64,000 bases of DNA from Massarina eburnea CBS 473.64 (taxonomy: Eukaryota > Ascomycota > Dothideomycetes > Pleosporales > Massarinaceae): contig MU006787.1 of assembly GCA_010093635.1 (NCBI GenBank), forward strand, positions 160,374 to 224,373. The letters run 5' to 3'. The notes under the pieces are model-generated. The model made no database searches. It was not told where the DNA came from and saw only the letters and a list, made by a program, of their open reading frames with translations. Shown piece after piece: positions 1 to 12,104 of the stretch (the first letter of the stretch is position 1; each line of letters begins with the position of its first letter). The position numbers and the translations under genes are program-made.

Positions 1-289
1 ATGGCTCAATCCTGGCCATCCGATAGGCCCTCAGATAAACGGAATCCAAACTCCTCTGGGCCTAGTCGAGACCAGTTGCAAGAGACTATGCGGTAGTCCA
101 TGACAGTGCTGAACCTTGCAGCCTAACTTGAGATCGTCCCCAACGTCACGCGCCTACGTATATACTTTGTACCTCTCGACCGACTTTTGTTTACATGCTT
201 TTCCGCCTTTGCTCTTCTCTTCCTGCTTCTCACTTACGAATTACGAATATAATTTAATTTGCGTCGGCGTTGAAACACATCATCTCATC

Positions 290-1512
290 ATGTCTGCTTT
301 ATTTTCCGGTGTTTGGGAGGAGTCGAATAATACCTTTTTTATGCTCTGGGACATCGATCGCGAGTTCCAGAATGCGCACGAATTGTACGGTCAATGGATG
401 GCGAAGAACCGAAGACGAAGGTCCGCATGGCAATGCATAGCCGGAAGCAGCAAGGAGGACCCGTTGGAGAAGGCGTTGAGTTTAGGTCGACATGTACAGA
501 AAGCGATCGAGGAGGGGAAGGAGGCTTTCGGCTGGAGGTACGAGAGAGGAGACTGTAAGTAACAGTCGCTATCCTGTGCCCTGCCCGGTGTTCACGGTTT
601 GCGAGAGCTTGTATTGACTGCGTGAACAGCAACATGTCACACCATTCTCGCCGCCCAACTACTCCGTCTCCAACATGAAGTCAACGCCCCACTCCAAGAC
701 TGCATGGAATCGCGCATCTCTGTTTCCTGCATCTCGCTCCCGTACGACGACATCCTGACAGCCGCGCGCGGCATCCGACGCGCCTGCCTCAACGCCCTCC
801 GTGATCAAACAACCCGTCTGCAAGCCACACGCGATTACCTTTGCCTACCACCTCCACGCTTCTCGGTCAAGTTCTGTCCCTACTCCATCCACCTGCAAGC
901 AGATCATCGCCAAGGATACCGCAGCATCATCAACGCGCGGAAAGTGCGCCCACGTGACGAGCATGATGAGCGCGAGTTCTGTCCCGGATGTAATGTGCAG
1001 ATCGCCGTTTCCGCCCACTCCGGACTGCAGAACCATAGACAGTTGCTTTTCGCCTCGCATACCTCGCAGCCACCGTCGACATCTAACAAGGAAAACAGAG
1101 CAACGTTTGCGTGCTCGAGTTGCTACAAGACGTTTGACGAGTCGTATGCCTTCCTGGACCATGTGTTCCAGAAGGAGATTGGTAGCGAGAGAAGCTGTTT
1201 GAGGAGATGGAGCTTCACCAAGAGCGCGAATACAACGTGCATGAGCATCAAGTCCGATATATTCATTGGCAGCGATCCCGCCTTGGTCGAGAAGTGTTTG
1301 AGGAACTGTTGGCAGCGGGAGCTCAAGAGGATGAAAGCGTTGAAGAACAGTAAGGAGTTGTCATTAAAGAAGGAGGCTCCGCGCCCTTCCTGTTCGAATA
1401 GGAGACGATCGCTACTGTTGCAGGATTGACGGATAATGAGGATGTGGGCGCATGGCTCGAGACGCGGTGCGATCTTCGACGCCCTGTTATTAATGTTGGC
1501 AAGTTGGTTTAA
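290..1512 (+). CDS. Hypothetical protein with two Cys/His zinc-binding-like motifs
   Basis: Three exons: 290-554, 630-1349 and 1424-1512, giving 357 aa. Introns are 75 and 74 nt with GTAAGT and GTAAGG donors. The middle exon could instead read on to a stop at 1429, but splicing at 1350/1423 yields a continuous, gene-like tail (GAWLETRCDLRRPVINVG), so I prefer it. The ATG at 290 is chosen because the exon-1 frame upstream of it looks like 5' leader. Two CxxC motifs are visible (FCPGC and FACSSC), each followed at a distance by histidines (QNHRQ, FLDHVF), which resembles degenerate C2H2 fingers. A basic Lys/Arg stretch precedes the C-terminus. I do not recognise a named family; a nucleic-acid-binding role is only a guess. 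Confidence 0.6.
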
Positions 1513-2123
1513 TCCGTCTAATCCACCATCTCATTTGGTTTTCTAGGAAAGTGAAGTAGCAAACAATTAATAATAATATAATTCTCCCCGCCCAGTCCAC
1601 ATCAAGCAAGCCATGGTTAACTATCCCGTCACCACATACAGTACAAAATAGAGAAAAACTGTACTCGTAGCAGAAAGGCGTGTGAGCAAACATATTCAAT
1701 TACTCCAAATCCTCACTCGTAAAAATCTAGGGATATCACGTGGAATCGAAAGGAAAACCCCCCCAAGTATACAGTGTACCCCACCATCTCCCCCCCATTC
1801 TCCTGCCATTCCCAAAGAAAGGGTATGTATATAAAGTAAAGATAAAACGCCATGCCAATATGTCCCCGAGTTGTGAGACTGGAGTACCAGTCTCTGATAT
1901 AATTCACCAACCAACCGTTCTGAACCCATTCTTTTCTGTCCCGTTCCGTTCCAAAGGGCAAAAGGAAAGAAAGAAGAACAAAGTAACGCCGTGAGAAATG
2001 CCGCAATAGGATAGCCACTAGCATTAGTCGGCACCAGCATCCAAACAGGGAAGAGAAGGAAAGCATTCATAACACATGAAACATAATACCGCACAGTCGT
2101 GTATCCCTCACTGCACCCACACA
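1513..2123. other. Intergenic, convergent 3' ends
   Basis: This stretch lies between the 3' ends of two convergent genes. Open frames on both strands lack splice context and domain content. I see nothing beyond probable 3' untranslated sequence. Confidence 0.5.
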
Positions 2124-3153
2124 TCACCTCAGCGCGCGACAAAGCCACCGTTCCCACCACCCCCTAACCCCCAACAAACTCTCTACGCCATCATTCCTCG
2201 CATCCTGACCAGCAGGATCGCCCAGAATAGCGGAGAAGAACCAGAAGCAAGCGGCGGTCCAAGCGGCGACGGCCACACCGGCGGCAACGAAGGGAGCGAA
2301 GAGGTGGATGACGACGAGCATGGGGGCACTGTAGGTGGTCGATGTGGCGTACGAGTAGATAAGGTGGAGTTGGAAATTGAGGGGAGGGGCGAGGAGAGAT
2401 GTGAGGGTCGGTGTGGTCTGCGTGGGTTTGTCGGAGGTGGTGGTGATGGAGCGCGGAGTGAAGAGGCGGACGGGTTGCAGGAGGGCAGATATCAGGAGGG
2501 CGAAGAGGGTCCAGAGCGCTATGAAGAGCGAGAGCAGGGCGCAGGGGAGGGAGAGGAAGAGCTGCGGTGTTTGTTAGTCCGACTATTCATTATTTCCATG
2601 TACTCGCTAGAGGATTTGATAATTTGGAGATTTGACATACCAGAAGCTGCACCGGCCTGTCCTCGGGCCCCTTTTCGCGATACTCGCCTGTGACATCTGG
2701 TGCCGGTGCTGGTCCTGATTCTGATTCTGGGCCAAATGCTGAAACACTCCGCGACCGCTGGCTGTTGGGCGGGGAGTTGCGCGGAGAGCCCTCCACACCT
2801 GCCTTTTCGGGATCGGCATGGGCGAGATGGGCGAGGTGGGCGCGCGGGGGGTAGGACGTAATGTCTGGCGGTGGGATGGAGTGGTGCACGCTGCTGGTCG
2901 GCCGGGGCGAGAGCGGGTGCGATATCACCGAATCGTGGGCTCTGCTGCGACTGCTGCCCTTGCTACCACGCTCGATGCGCGGGGCATACGGCAGGTCGTC
3001 GGGCTCGCTGTGCACATTACTGTGCTGTGTGTGGTGATGGTGATGGGGGTGGGGGTGGTAGTGGTAGTGGTAGTGGTCGTGTTGTAGCGGTTGTGCGGTG
3101 CTGGTGGTGCTGGTGGTGCTGGCCGGTTGCGCCGGCGTCGGCTGGTATTCCAT
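2124..3153 (-). CDS. His-rich N-terminus, polytopic membrane protein, unknown function
   Basis: Two exons on the minus strand, 3153-2641 and 2561-2124, joined in phase 0 across a 79-nt intron with a GTATGT donor; 316 aa. Residues 1-170 are low complexity, Ser/Pro/Thr-rich, with a striking histidine tract (HYHYHYHPHPHHHHH). This is followed by Arg/Ser-rich sequence that looks cytosolic and phosphorylatable. Exon 2 encodes at least two strongly hydrophobic spans: the first begins LFLSLPCALLSLFIALW, the second lies around MLVVIHLFAPFVAAGVAVAA and continues into WTAACFWFFSAI. The tail is short and Arg/Trp-rich. It is a probable integral membrane protein; the His tract could bind metal, but that is inference. 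Confidence 0.65.
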
Positions 3154-4066
3154 CGGGGCGATCGAGCGTGCGATTGGTTAGGCACGTCTTCACATGGACG
3201 GGCGGGCAGAGTAAGACGACTTCGATTCGGGGTAGGCGGACGGCTTTGCAGTCATATTATAGCCAGTTCTGACCGGCTTCCCCTCAGGACGAGGGCGAAG
3301 ACAAGGTGGTTACATAGGCAGTTTGCTTCTGCTCAAGACCTTGGGACAGTCTTGAGGGCTTGGCCTTCTTCACGGATCCATGGCCAAGGGCTGGGCACGT
3401 TACTGGGCGTGCCGAAGCCATTTCCATATTATTATTGTTTGGCGCGAGACCAATCATCACGGCGTCCGGCAAGGCTACGCGTGAAAATCGTCCCGAAGCG
3501 GGTTGAGCCAGTCAAGACGGAAGAGCGGCTACCTACCATCTCATCGGCATCCGCTGCCTTGGCGTGGAAATCGTGAGTGTCTCCGCTTCTCGCTCCATCA
3601 TACAATACGAGCGCCCGCCAAGCATCTCAAAGCCCTGATGAGAGTCCGCCCAGGCCTCCGCTGGCCAGATGATGCCTGCGGCGTGCGACCGCGGATGCCA
3701 CTTCCAATAATGCCATGGCTGTTGGCTCTACATACCCGAATGGCGACCCGTCCGTCTCCGTCCCCGCCCCCGCCCGCCGCCAACTGATGAGATCTGCCCA
3801 GGCCTGAGGTGCAAGTTGCGTCGGCCTCGGCGACCCTTGTCCAGAGTGCGCCTTGGGGCTGGGAAAGTACTACTGATGCTGCTCGCCGGACATCTGGAGT
3901 GTCGCGGAGTAGCATCACGTGCGTCACCAAGCGAAGTCCAAGCATGGCTGAAACCCCGAGGCCGCGAGATCTCCGCGCTTGACATCCGTCACATTTACAT
4001 CCTTGCATTGCTACCTACCTACACCTCTAGTCTACTACTAGTATCTACCACACATCTAGCACACGT
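3154..4066. other. Intergenic, GC-rich
   Basis: A 0.9-kb stretch upstream of the His-rich membrane protein and downstream of the BTB gene. Long frames here are on both strands, arginine/proline-rich and without convincing splice structure, so I call no gene. It presumably holds the promoter of the minus-strand gene starting at 3153. Confidence 0.4.
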
Positions 4067-6223
4067 CTACCCCCGCTGCAGAGGCGGATACGGGACCCCT
4101 CTCCACATGTCCAGTTTACCAAGCGGTATGCCTGCCTTCTCTCGATTCTTCCGGATCTTCGCCAGTGTTCGCTCGTCGTGTGAGCAGGACACGGCATCCC
4201 AAATCTTCTGAGCCTCTACAGCGACCAGACGGCTGAAGCAGCACATGTCATGGTGCCGGTGACCGGCCATCTCGTACTACACACATGATATCAGTGACGC
4301 CCATCTAGAATAACAGTATACTGGACGGCTTACCAGAGGAAGCGTTTTCAAGATGAAGGCCAGTTGTCGCACCGACATACGGACTTGGGAGGCCACCTGT
4401 ACCTTGGGCCAGAATCCATGATAGCTGAGGAGGCGGATGGCAGAGCCTAGATTATGGGTTGAGCACAATGTCCTCTCGCTGTTGAGTCCATCGGGTCCGG
4501 CGACGCGGCACAGGTTCGATTTGGTCATTTCGTCAATGAGTGAGTACGTCATATCCAAGAGCTGACGGAGCGCGTTGATGCGGGATTGTTCGATGTTCCC
4601 TGGAAATGGATCAGTAACCATGTCCTAAGCCCCCAAGTACATCTAGATATGTCGTGTAGAGAGCTACTTACAGAGGCAATTCTCTGGATAATCGTTCTTT
4701 ATGCAAAGCTCAGTGCCTGGGATGAACAGCCGCCCTTTGGCGTCCACCTGGCATTCCCTCACGAGATGTTTTGACAACCGGCGATAGTCCTCCTCGAGGC
4801 CGAACTGGTGGGCTACGTTTAGCCATTGCTCATTTTTTGGCTTCATTATACTATCTTGGAAACGTGACAGCCAACTGAAGAATCACGATACGTTAGCAAA
4901 TCTCATCCGAACAGGCGGCATGGAATAACGTACCACGACAGATAAGGTCGAACTTTGGCGTTCATATTCCACCGACGGCATGTCTTTGCCATATCAACGA
5001 GGTGCTTGAAGGTGATTGCCGGCACGTTCTCAAACTTGCCATAGAATATGGTCAACAGTATGAGCATAGCGTCCGCGTCATCGTCAGGCAAGGTGATGGT
5101 TCGTTCAGAGTGGGCCCATGGCATTGTTGACCGTTTACTCTTAGCCTTGGCAACTGCATCTGCCCATTCGTGGCTGATTTCACCGACGCGGGACGATACG
5201 ATGAGACGGCGGACACCTGTATGCCGCTTTTCCGAGCCAACTTTGATGACGATGTTACCTTTCACCGAGTCGAGAACAGTCTCCCGTGGTCGGTACCAGT
5301 TCTCCCAAGCTTTCCGTTGGACTTCCGAGGTCCATCCAGAGAATACATCACTGTCTGCTCGACTGGAGCCATGTTGGTCGCGTCGGTCGTCGCGCTTGCC
5401 GTCAGGATCGCTGAGGTTTATACCGGCAGTGTTTTCTTCGAGGGTATTGAGGTCGGGCTCGCTGGTGTTTGTGCCAGCAGTGGTTTCTTCGACAGTGTCG
5501 TCTACATCTACCCACAATTCTTCGCCATTAGTAGCAGCGGTGGTGGCGGCATCGTTCTGATTAGTCACGGGATCAGCAGGAGGCTGGTTTTCTGCGGTCG
5601 AAGACTCTGGATAGACACATGATGTCAGCAACAACCCATGACTGTTGTAACAGTAAACGCAGTATGTCAGAATCCCCTTTCTAAGGCGTCGGACTGCACT
5701 GTACCACCTCACCGGAGAGCCTTGTCCGCCCATGCATGCCCATCCTGTTATAGTGCGACGCAGTGTCCGGCACCCGATCGGGCGGAGGAGGATGCGTAGG
5801 ACGTTCCATTGTATCTGGGCGGTAGAAAGCGCCTTCTAACGTAGACATAGCGAAAGGGAATTTAACTAGTGATGGAAATGATACAACGATAGCGATGAAA
5901 GTGCAAGGCTTACCTTGTGGTGTCTCGTCGAACGAGGGGGGTGCTGAAGATGGTGAAGACAATGCAGGAAACGCAGGAGTCGGCGACCTAGGCAGCTCAT
6001 CCACGCGAACTGCCATCAGTGACGCCTGCTGCGAGCGCCATAGGTCGACAGTCGTAGTAGAGTACCGACCTCCCGATTGCAGTAAGATCGGAATCCGACT
6101 GCGGGAGGTACGAAAGGGATTCCTTCCCGGTCTGCCGCCGCCGCTCATGCCGGTGGGCATCTCGTTGTCGTCTTCAGTTTCCAAGGAAGCTTCGTAAAGA
6201 GTTGGCAATCTATCAAATGGCAT
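4067..6223 (-). CDS. BTB/POZ domain protein
   Basis: Six exons on the minus strand (6223-5914, 5865-5713, 5606-4934, 4874-4672, 4599-4334, 4276-4067), all phase-consistent, give 604 aa. The first 200 residues are low-complexity Pro/Ser/Thr-rich. The central part has the order typical of fungal BTB proteins: GNIVIKVG, then a surface-loop segment, then TITLPDDDADAMLILLTIFYG, then a helical region with VDMAKTCRRWNM. The C-terminal third is helical, as in BTB proteins with a BACK-like extension. BTB domains dimerise and often recruit cullin-3 ligases. This type is common in expanded, poorly conserved families in Dothideomycetes, so the partner cannot be named. Intron 1 (48 nt) is a multiple of three and stop-free. 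Confidence 0.7.
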
Positions 6224-6866
6224 GTTGTAGTCTAGTCGTCCCGTTCTACGTGTGTCGAAGTTCGGTGGGTTTTTGCCAAGTGTGCATTTTAATCGGAGAA
6301 GAGAAGCAAATTTCTCAGCTGGACTTGTTGGCTACTTTCGTTGGGGAAGGGGCGGGAGGCGAAGCATCCCACCCAGCTTCGCAAAATCCATCCCGACGGT
6401 TAACAAATGACCAGCCAGTTGAATGCAATCAGTGTATCCAAGTGTTGGCTTTCGATGTGGGTCTATTCGCAGCGAGGGGAAGAGGGGTTTTGTTGGGATG
6501 GGAGCAGGCAAGGGAAGCCACGAAGTTGGGTCGGGTCGGTCAAATGATGATCCTTGGTGTGGAGTCACGAAGAGACGTGTAATTACTGCCTACACGGTAG
6601 TCTATCAATTCATAGTAATATACATGAGGAAGGCGTATGAAGAGTGTAAGATGGGTACAGGAAGCAATTTCTCATCCATAAAAGGTCTAAAAGACGTGCG
6701 AATGTGCGTAAGGGGTATCCCGTGCTAATGCTCAACCATCGCCAATGCAAAACAAGATGGGATCTGAACGCCAAAGGAAATGTGGTCGTGATTCGTAGCC
6801 AGTGGCCGTACGCCCAAATAACAAGAAGAAGAAAACCAATTCCCGGGCAGGTCTGATAAAAAATCT
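6224..6866. other. Intergenic
   Basis: Contains the promoter side of the BTB gene (start at 6223) and the 3' flank of the coiled-coil gene ending at 6867. I see no splice-consistent coding sequence. Confidence 0.4.
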
Positions 6867-7853
6867 TCACCACTCGAGCCACATCGCTCCCACTCTATCC
6901 AATGCTTCACAAATTGCAGCCCAGATAATCGTCTTTTGATCCGTCGTTTCCCCTCTCTTCACTGCCTCTTCCTTTTTTCTATCGGCATCTAACTCTGCTT
7001 CCAATTCTTCCTTGTACCTCTCGATGTCTTCGTGCTGGCTCTTCAGTATCCGTCGCAGATCCGTGATGATCTCGGTCTGGATGCTATTCAGCAGCCTCGC
7101 TTCATCGAAGCGCATCTTCAAGTCCTCGGTAGACCTCGATACATCGTCGATGTACTGACCCACCTCCATGATGTATTTTACTGCGACGTCAATCTCCTTT
7201 GCTTTTATGTCGGGGTCTTCGGACAGATGTCCACCAGTGAGTATGCCCAGTCCCATAGGTTGGTCTTCCTCGGAGAACAGGTGATCGTCAGACCGTCTCG
7301 ACTGTGCATCCGGCGCGGAAAGCAGCCTTGTCATCTCTTCAAACTTTCCAATGATATACTCCATCTGGTCGTCGTCTGGCTGCCGTGTCTGGATCAGACT
7401 CTCCATTTGCGACATGCACGAAGAGAGAGCATTCTGTACCGGCGACAGAATACTGGGGTCCCAGGGCATGTGAGGCATCGCCGAGACAGGGGGTAGCGTG
7501 TATATACGCGGCGGAACTCGTGCGGAGTCGGGCGTGTACGGGTAGCGTGGTATGCCATGTTGTGTCTGCAGTTCGGGCGTAACAGGGTCTACGATGCTGG
7601 CGCATTGGGGCTCTGTGTCCGTCGGGCCTTCGACAAAGCCGCTGTCCTTGAGAGAGGCGCGCGAGTGGTATGCGCTATCAGACCGCTCCCGCCCATCGCT
7701 TGCGGTCGCACCTGACCCAACAGGCTTCGGCTGTTCGCTGATGGCGTGCGAGCTTCGAAGATGCGGTGAGGTGGACAGGTGGTCGGCAAACGATTCCGAG
7801 TCGGTGTCGGGGGGAGTCCATGGGCGGTCAAAGGTGCCGAAGGAAGAGCTCAT
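6867..7853 (-). CDS. Coiled-coil protein, unknown function
   Basis: Single uninterrupted exon of 328 aa from the ATG at 7853. An upstream ATG at 7883 would add ten residues, but that extension contains a GTGAGT, a perfect splice donor, so I prefer the inner start. The N-terminal half is disordered, rich in Ser/Pro/Asp. The C-terminal half is acidic and heptad-like (SRSTEDLKMRFDEARLL, then SQHEDIERYKEELEAELDAD), consistent with a long coiled coil. It ends in a conserved-looking tip, IICEALDRVGAMWLEW in outline. It is divergently placed from TRP2 with a 458-bp shared upstream region. I do not recognise a family. Confidence 0.65.
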   Translation of the reverse strand: MSSSFGTFDRPWTPPDTDSESFADHLSTSPHLRSSHAISEQPKPVGSGATASDGRERSDSAYHSRASLKDSGFVEGPTDTEPQCASIVDPVTPELQTQHGIPRYPYTPDSARVPPRIYTLPPVSAMPHMPWDPSILSPVQNALSSCMSQMESLIQTRQPDDDQMEYIIGKFEEMTRLLSAPDAQSRRSDDHLFSEEDQPMGLGILTGGHLSEDPDIKAKEIDVAVKYIMEVGQYIDDVSRSTEDLKMRFDEARLLNSIQTEIITDLRRILKSQHEDIERYKEELEAELDADRKKEEAVKRGETTDQKTIIWAAICEALDRVGAMWLEW

Positions 7854-8311
7854 GGCGGCTTTGAACTCACGTAAGGGCCACATCGGGGGGGAGCTGTATG
7901 TGTAGAGTCGACTAGAAGGTATCCTGGAGCTCTGCTAGGGGAATGACATGGAAGGCGTTGATGGAATTGATGGAAAAGAGAACGGCGTCAAGGACAGGGC
8001 CAGCTACACGTGCAAGTGCATTATTATCCAACTTGGATAGCCTCGCAGCGGCCAGCGCATCTGACGGCAGGGGTTGGTGCGCGATGCAACCGCTCAGAGG
8101 CGCCCAAGGCTATGAGGAGAGAAGCGGGGCCGGTGAGGCACGATCTGCGCTTACCGAACGCCTGGGATTGGCCCCGCAGCGAGACCTGCATTTCGCTTTG
8201 ACTGTGTCCAAATAATGGCAAACGCATGCCACCGTGACCGACTCGCAGTCCAGGGCGGCCAGTAACCTCCCCTCCCATCTTCCGCTCACTGCTCTTTGTG
8301 GTCTGTCCAGC
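7854..8311. promoter_or_regulatory. Divergent promoter, coiled-coil gene / TRP2
   Basis: A 458-bp region between oppositely oriented starts at 7853 and 8312. No TGACTCA Gcn4/CpcA element is visible here, although TRP2 orthologues are usually under cross-pathway control. The nearest match is TGAGTCA at 8555-8561, inside intron 2. Confidence 0.4.
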
Positions 8312-10356
8312 ATGGCGTCACAGGTGCGCTACCCCAATGATTGCACGATTGCTGCATCTCCCGCCGCAAAGACTGACGCAAAGACTGACGCACGCCCAAA
8401 ATAGCTCGGTGTCCAGCCATCGCTCGATACGGTGCGCGAAGTGCTGGCTGCCGCGCTCGAGTCCCCCAGCCCGCCGAACCTCGTGCCCGTGTTCTCGTCG
8501 ATATCGGCCGAGTTCCTCACGCCCTCGAGCATCTATCTCAAGATCTCTGCGAAGTGAGTCATCGCCGGGAGCGCAGGTCCGAGCTGACGGCCACAGGTCC
8601 AAGTCGAAACTGTCATTCCTCTTCGAGAGTGCTGCCACGACCGAGACCATAGGGCGGTACAGCTTTGTCGGCGCAGACCCTCGGAAAGTCCTCAAGACCG
8701 GTCCCGGCCATGGCGAAGAGAAGGACCCGCTGCCCATCCTCGAGAAAGAGCTCGCAAAGAGCACCGTCGCGACCGTCCCCTCGATACAGCTGCCCCCGAT
8801 GACCGGCGGAGCTGTCGGGTACGTGGGATATGATTGCGTCAAATACTTCGAGCCAAAGACACGGCGGGACGATGTAAAGGATGTGCTGGGTGTGCCGGAG
8901 AGCGTGTTCATGCTGTTCGATACCGTGGTGGCATTGGATCACTTTGCACAGGTCGTCAAGGTTATAACGTACGTGAAAGTTCCGGACAGCCTGCACGACC
9001 TGAGCAGTGCCTACGACGAGGCAACAAAAACGCTCCAGAAATATGTTGCAATACTGAAGGAACCGGATGTGCCGATGCCAGAGCAAGTGCCGATCGTGGA
9101 GGGATACGAATACAAATCGAATATCGGCCAAGACGGATATGAGGACCACGTAAGGAAGCTCAAGGAACACATCAGCGTGGGAGACATCATTCAGGCCGTG
9201 CCATCCCAACGATTCGCAAGGCCAACCTCGCTACATCCCTTCAATATATATCGACACCTACGGAACGTCAATCCCTCGCCCTATCTCTTTTACGTTGACT
9301 GCGACGAGTTCCAGATCGTGGGCGCAAGCCCAGAACTGCTGGTCAAGGAAGAGTTGGGGCGCATCATCACACACCCCATCGCAGGCACGGTAAAGAGAGG
9401 CAAGACTATGCAGGAGGACGCAGCTCTAGCAGAAGAGCTCGCGAATTCAATCAAGGACCGGGCCGAGCATGTAAGTTTCGCCAGAGTTTATTAGCCTACG
9501 TCAAAAGCTTACTTTGACGACAGGTCATGCTGGTCGATTTGGCACGAAATGACGTAAATCGTGTCTGTGACCCGTTGACCACGCGGGTCGACAAGTTGAT
9601 GGTAGTCCAGAAGGTGCGCATCCCATTACGAAGTGAATTACACGACCTCGCCAATCGCTGATCTGACGCGAACAGTTTTCGCATGTACAACATTTAGTTT
9701 CCGAGGTGTCGGGGGTGCTGCGACGGGGAAAGACGCGGTTTGACGCATTCCGCTCCATCTTTCCTGCCGGTACGTAACATGGACAAAAAATCGGAATCGC
9801 TGCTTAGACGTCATAGGCACTGTGAGTGGGGCGCCGAAAGTGCGCGCGATGGAGTTGATCGCCGAGCTTGAAAAGGAGAAGCGCGGCGTGTACGCCGGTG
9901 CTGTTGGTTATTTCGGATACAGCAGCGTCGACGGTGACAGGATGATGGAGGGTGCGATGGATGTGAGCGATATTATTGCCCGTGACCTGAGAATTCGCAA
10001 GCGCTGATGGTTCGCAGACATGCATCGCACTCCGCACCATGGTCGTCAAAGACGGTATCGCCTATCTACAGGCCGGGGTAAGCTTGTCATAACTTTATCG
10101 ACCGAAAGATTGCTCACCAGCCACTCTAGGGCGGCATTGTGTTCGACTCAGACCCATATGACGAGTGGATAGAAACGATCAATAAACTAGGTGAGTCTGT
10201 CAAGCCAATACACTGGGGAATAGACTGGGTAGCGTGGGTTGGACTAATTCGCAATCAGGCGCGAACACACAGTGCATCATGGCAGCGGAGAAGAAGCATC
10301 TGGACGAGCAAAAGGAAAAGGAAAACGAAAACAGGGCAACAAACGGTTCATCTTGA
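8312..10356 (+). CDS. TRP2: Anthranilate synthase component I
   Basis: Catalyses chorismate plus ammonia (from the glutamine amidotransferase partner) to anthranilate, the first committed step of tryptophan synthesis. Nine exons (8312-8323, 8405-8553, 8597-9470, 9524-9613, 9676-9769, 9817-9962, 10018-10077, 10130-10190, 10259-10356) join in frame to 527 aa, the usual fungal length. The first coding exon is only 12 nt (MASQ). Diagnostic motifs: LSFLFESA near the N-terminus (the ES of the tryptophan feedback site), ETIGRYSFVGADP, HPIAGTVKRG, VMLVDLARNDV, the chorismate-binding signature GTVSGAPKVRAMELI, and QAGGGIVFDSDP. Intron 2 is 43 nt, the shortest here. An earlier frame ending at 9494 is an artefact of reading into intron 3. 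Confidence 0.95.
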
Positions 10357-11250
10357 TTTCAGGTGGTGGGAGAATGTCGCGTCCTGATACATAGATAGGT
10401 ATGTATTGTAGACCTGCGCCACAGCGCTAGCGTAGAAAACGGGCTAGAACACTCGACGTCACAGCGCGTAGATAGTGGCTGGATAGTGGCTGGAGACCAA
10501 GACCAAGCCTTTACTACCCACTGTGCCACTCACGTGCCACTCTACCTACACTTTAGAGTGGTGTGCTAGCAAGATGCCCCTGGCGTAGAGAGAGAACGGT
10601 GTGCCACCACGTTGCACGTTGACATGTATCTGAGGTAATAATGCAGCAACCGACCCGACTACGCAAGGGACCCGGCTTGCGCGGCCGTTGCGATGGCAAT
10701 CCTGTTGCAGTGCAGCGCAGTGCTCTGCCGTGCGAGTGCTGTACTTACACGTACATCCACGACATCATCGGGAACATACGATCTGCTGCGGCTGGGCGTC
10801 GTTGTCAAAATGAGGTAGCGCAGAGCCATTGGCCAATAGCAGCCCGCCGTCTGCCAAAGTCCTGCATCCTGCCTTGCTTTCCGGTTCTGGAGTCGCGCTT
10901 GCCAAAGCTTGATCCCTGTCACGTTGACCATGTACCTATCCAACCTCCGCATTTGATATTAGTGAATAATGCTCTGGGAAACTGGGAAAGCGCTGTTGTT
11001 GTTTGCGCCTTCTCTCGCAAGTGCCCGCACCAGCCACCCGCTTGCTTGTCCCTCTTTGCAGATAAATAACTCGCTGCCTTCCCATCCTCCTCTTCCCACT
11101 AACAAACATCCTCATCCTCATCCGCCACTACAGCTCAGCACCATCAATCAGCCTCTTTACGAGAACGCTTACCTTTGCTCGTCCTATTCGCCAGTATTCT
11201 ACCTACGAATCCTACAGTCTAGCTCCTCCTCCGCTACCCCCAACGCCAAG
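10357..11250. other. Intergenic, promoter of the CFEM gene
   Basis: Holds the TRP2 3' flank and the upstream region of the CFEM gene. The 150 bp before the ATG at 11251 are pyrimidine-rich (CT/CA blocks), as is usual for fungal leaders. No splice-consistent gene was found. Confidence 0.4.
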
Positions 11251-12104
11251 ATGAAGTCCTTCGCTCTCCTTCTCGCTGCTGGTGTCGCCCTCGCCCAGGA
11301 TATCTCCTCCCTCCCTCAGTGCGGTGTAGGTATTTGTGGTCCTCGGCTGGTGGCCAACGACTGACCATCGACAGCAAACATGCATAACAAACATGTTGTC
11401 CATCGCCACGTCCGAATTCGGCTGCGGTTCGGGTGACGTCGTCTGCATCTGCTCGAAGAGCGACTTTGGCTACGGTGTCCGCGACTGCGCCAACGAGGCC
11501 TGCGGTGCCTCCGACGCTGCCAAAGTCATCTCGTACGGCACCACGTACTGTGCTTGTGAGTCCCTTGATCCACGACGGCCGTCTTACCGTCACTGACATC
11601 AGTCCAGCAATTGCTTCGTCAGCGATCCCATCTTCAGCTGCCTCAGCGGTCTCTACTGGAGCCCTAAGCATCCTGTCGTCCGCTCAGAGCGGAGCCGCTT
11701 CTGCCACCAGCGGAGCTAATGCCTCTGCCTCTTCTGCCTCCAGCGTTGCCGCCTCGATTACGTCCAGTGTCGGCTCAGCAGTTTCGTCCGTGGTCAGCTC
11801 TGTTGCTTCCGGAGCTTCGAGTGCCGCTTCAAGCGCCAGGTTAGCATACCTCTACACGAGAACCTTCAAGCCCTTTCCTGACCTCCATCACAGCAATGCC
11901 GCCTCTTCTGCCGCCTCCAGCGCGAGCAATGCCGCTTCCAGCGCCACGGAAAGTGCAGGATCGCGCATCAGCAGTGCCACCAGTGCTGCCGGTTCCGCTG
12001 CCTCTTCCGCTGCCGGCAGCGCATCTTCATCTGCGCTTGCTCCCAAAATGACGGGCATGCCTGTCGCTGGTGCCTTCGGTCTCGCCGCCTGGTTGCTGAT
12101 CTAA
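11251..12104 (+). CDS. CFEM-domain GPI-anchored cell-surface protein
   Basis: Four exons (11251-11325, 11375-11555, 11608-11839, 11894-12104) encode 232 aa. A signal peptide (MKSFALLLAAGVALAQ) precedes a complete CFEM domain with eight cysteines at about 24, 28, 42, 49, 51, 63, 68 and 84. Spacing fits the family: PQCGQTC, then GCGSGD..CIC. Asp46, just before the CxC, matches the residue that ligates haem iron in characterised CFEM haemophores. The rest is an Ala/Ser-rich stalk, then a hydrophobic tail (GAFGLAAWLLI) typical of GPI addition. Likely roles are haem or iron capture or wall structure at the plasma membrane; some CFEM proteins are effectors. Intron 3 (54 nt) is stop-free and in frame, so retention would only lengthen the stalk. 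Confidence 0.9.

Noticed and set aside
1696..2160. 154-residue minus-strand frame with hydrophobic stretches
   Set aside because: Lies in the 3' flank of the His-rich membrane protein; no start context or splice link.
8298..9494. TRP2 as a single 398-residue frame from 8298
   Set aside because: That reading translates introns 1 to 3; the spliced model restores MASQ-LGVQPS, the motif order and full family length.
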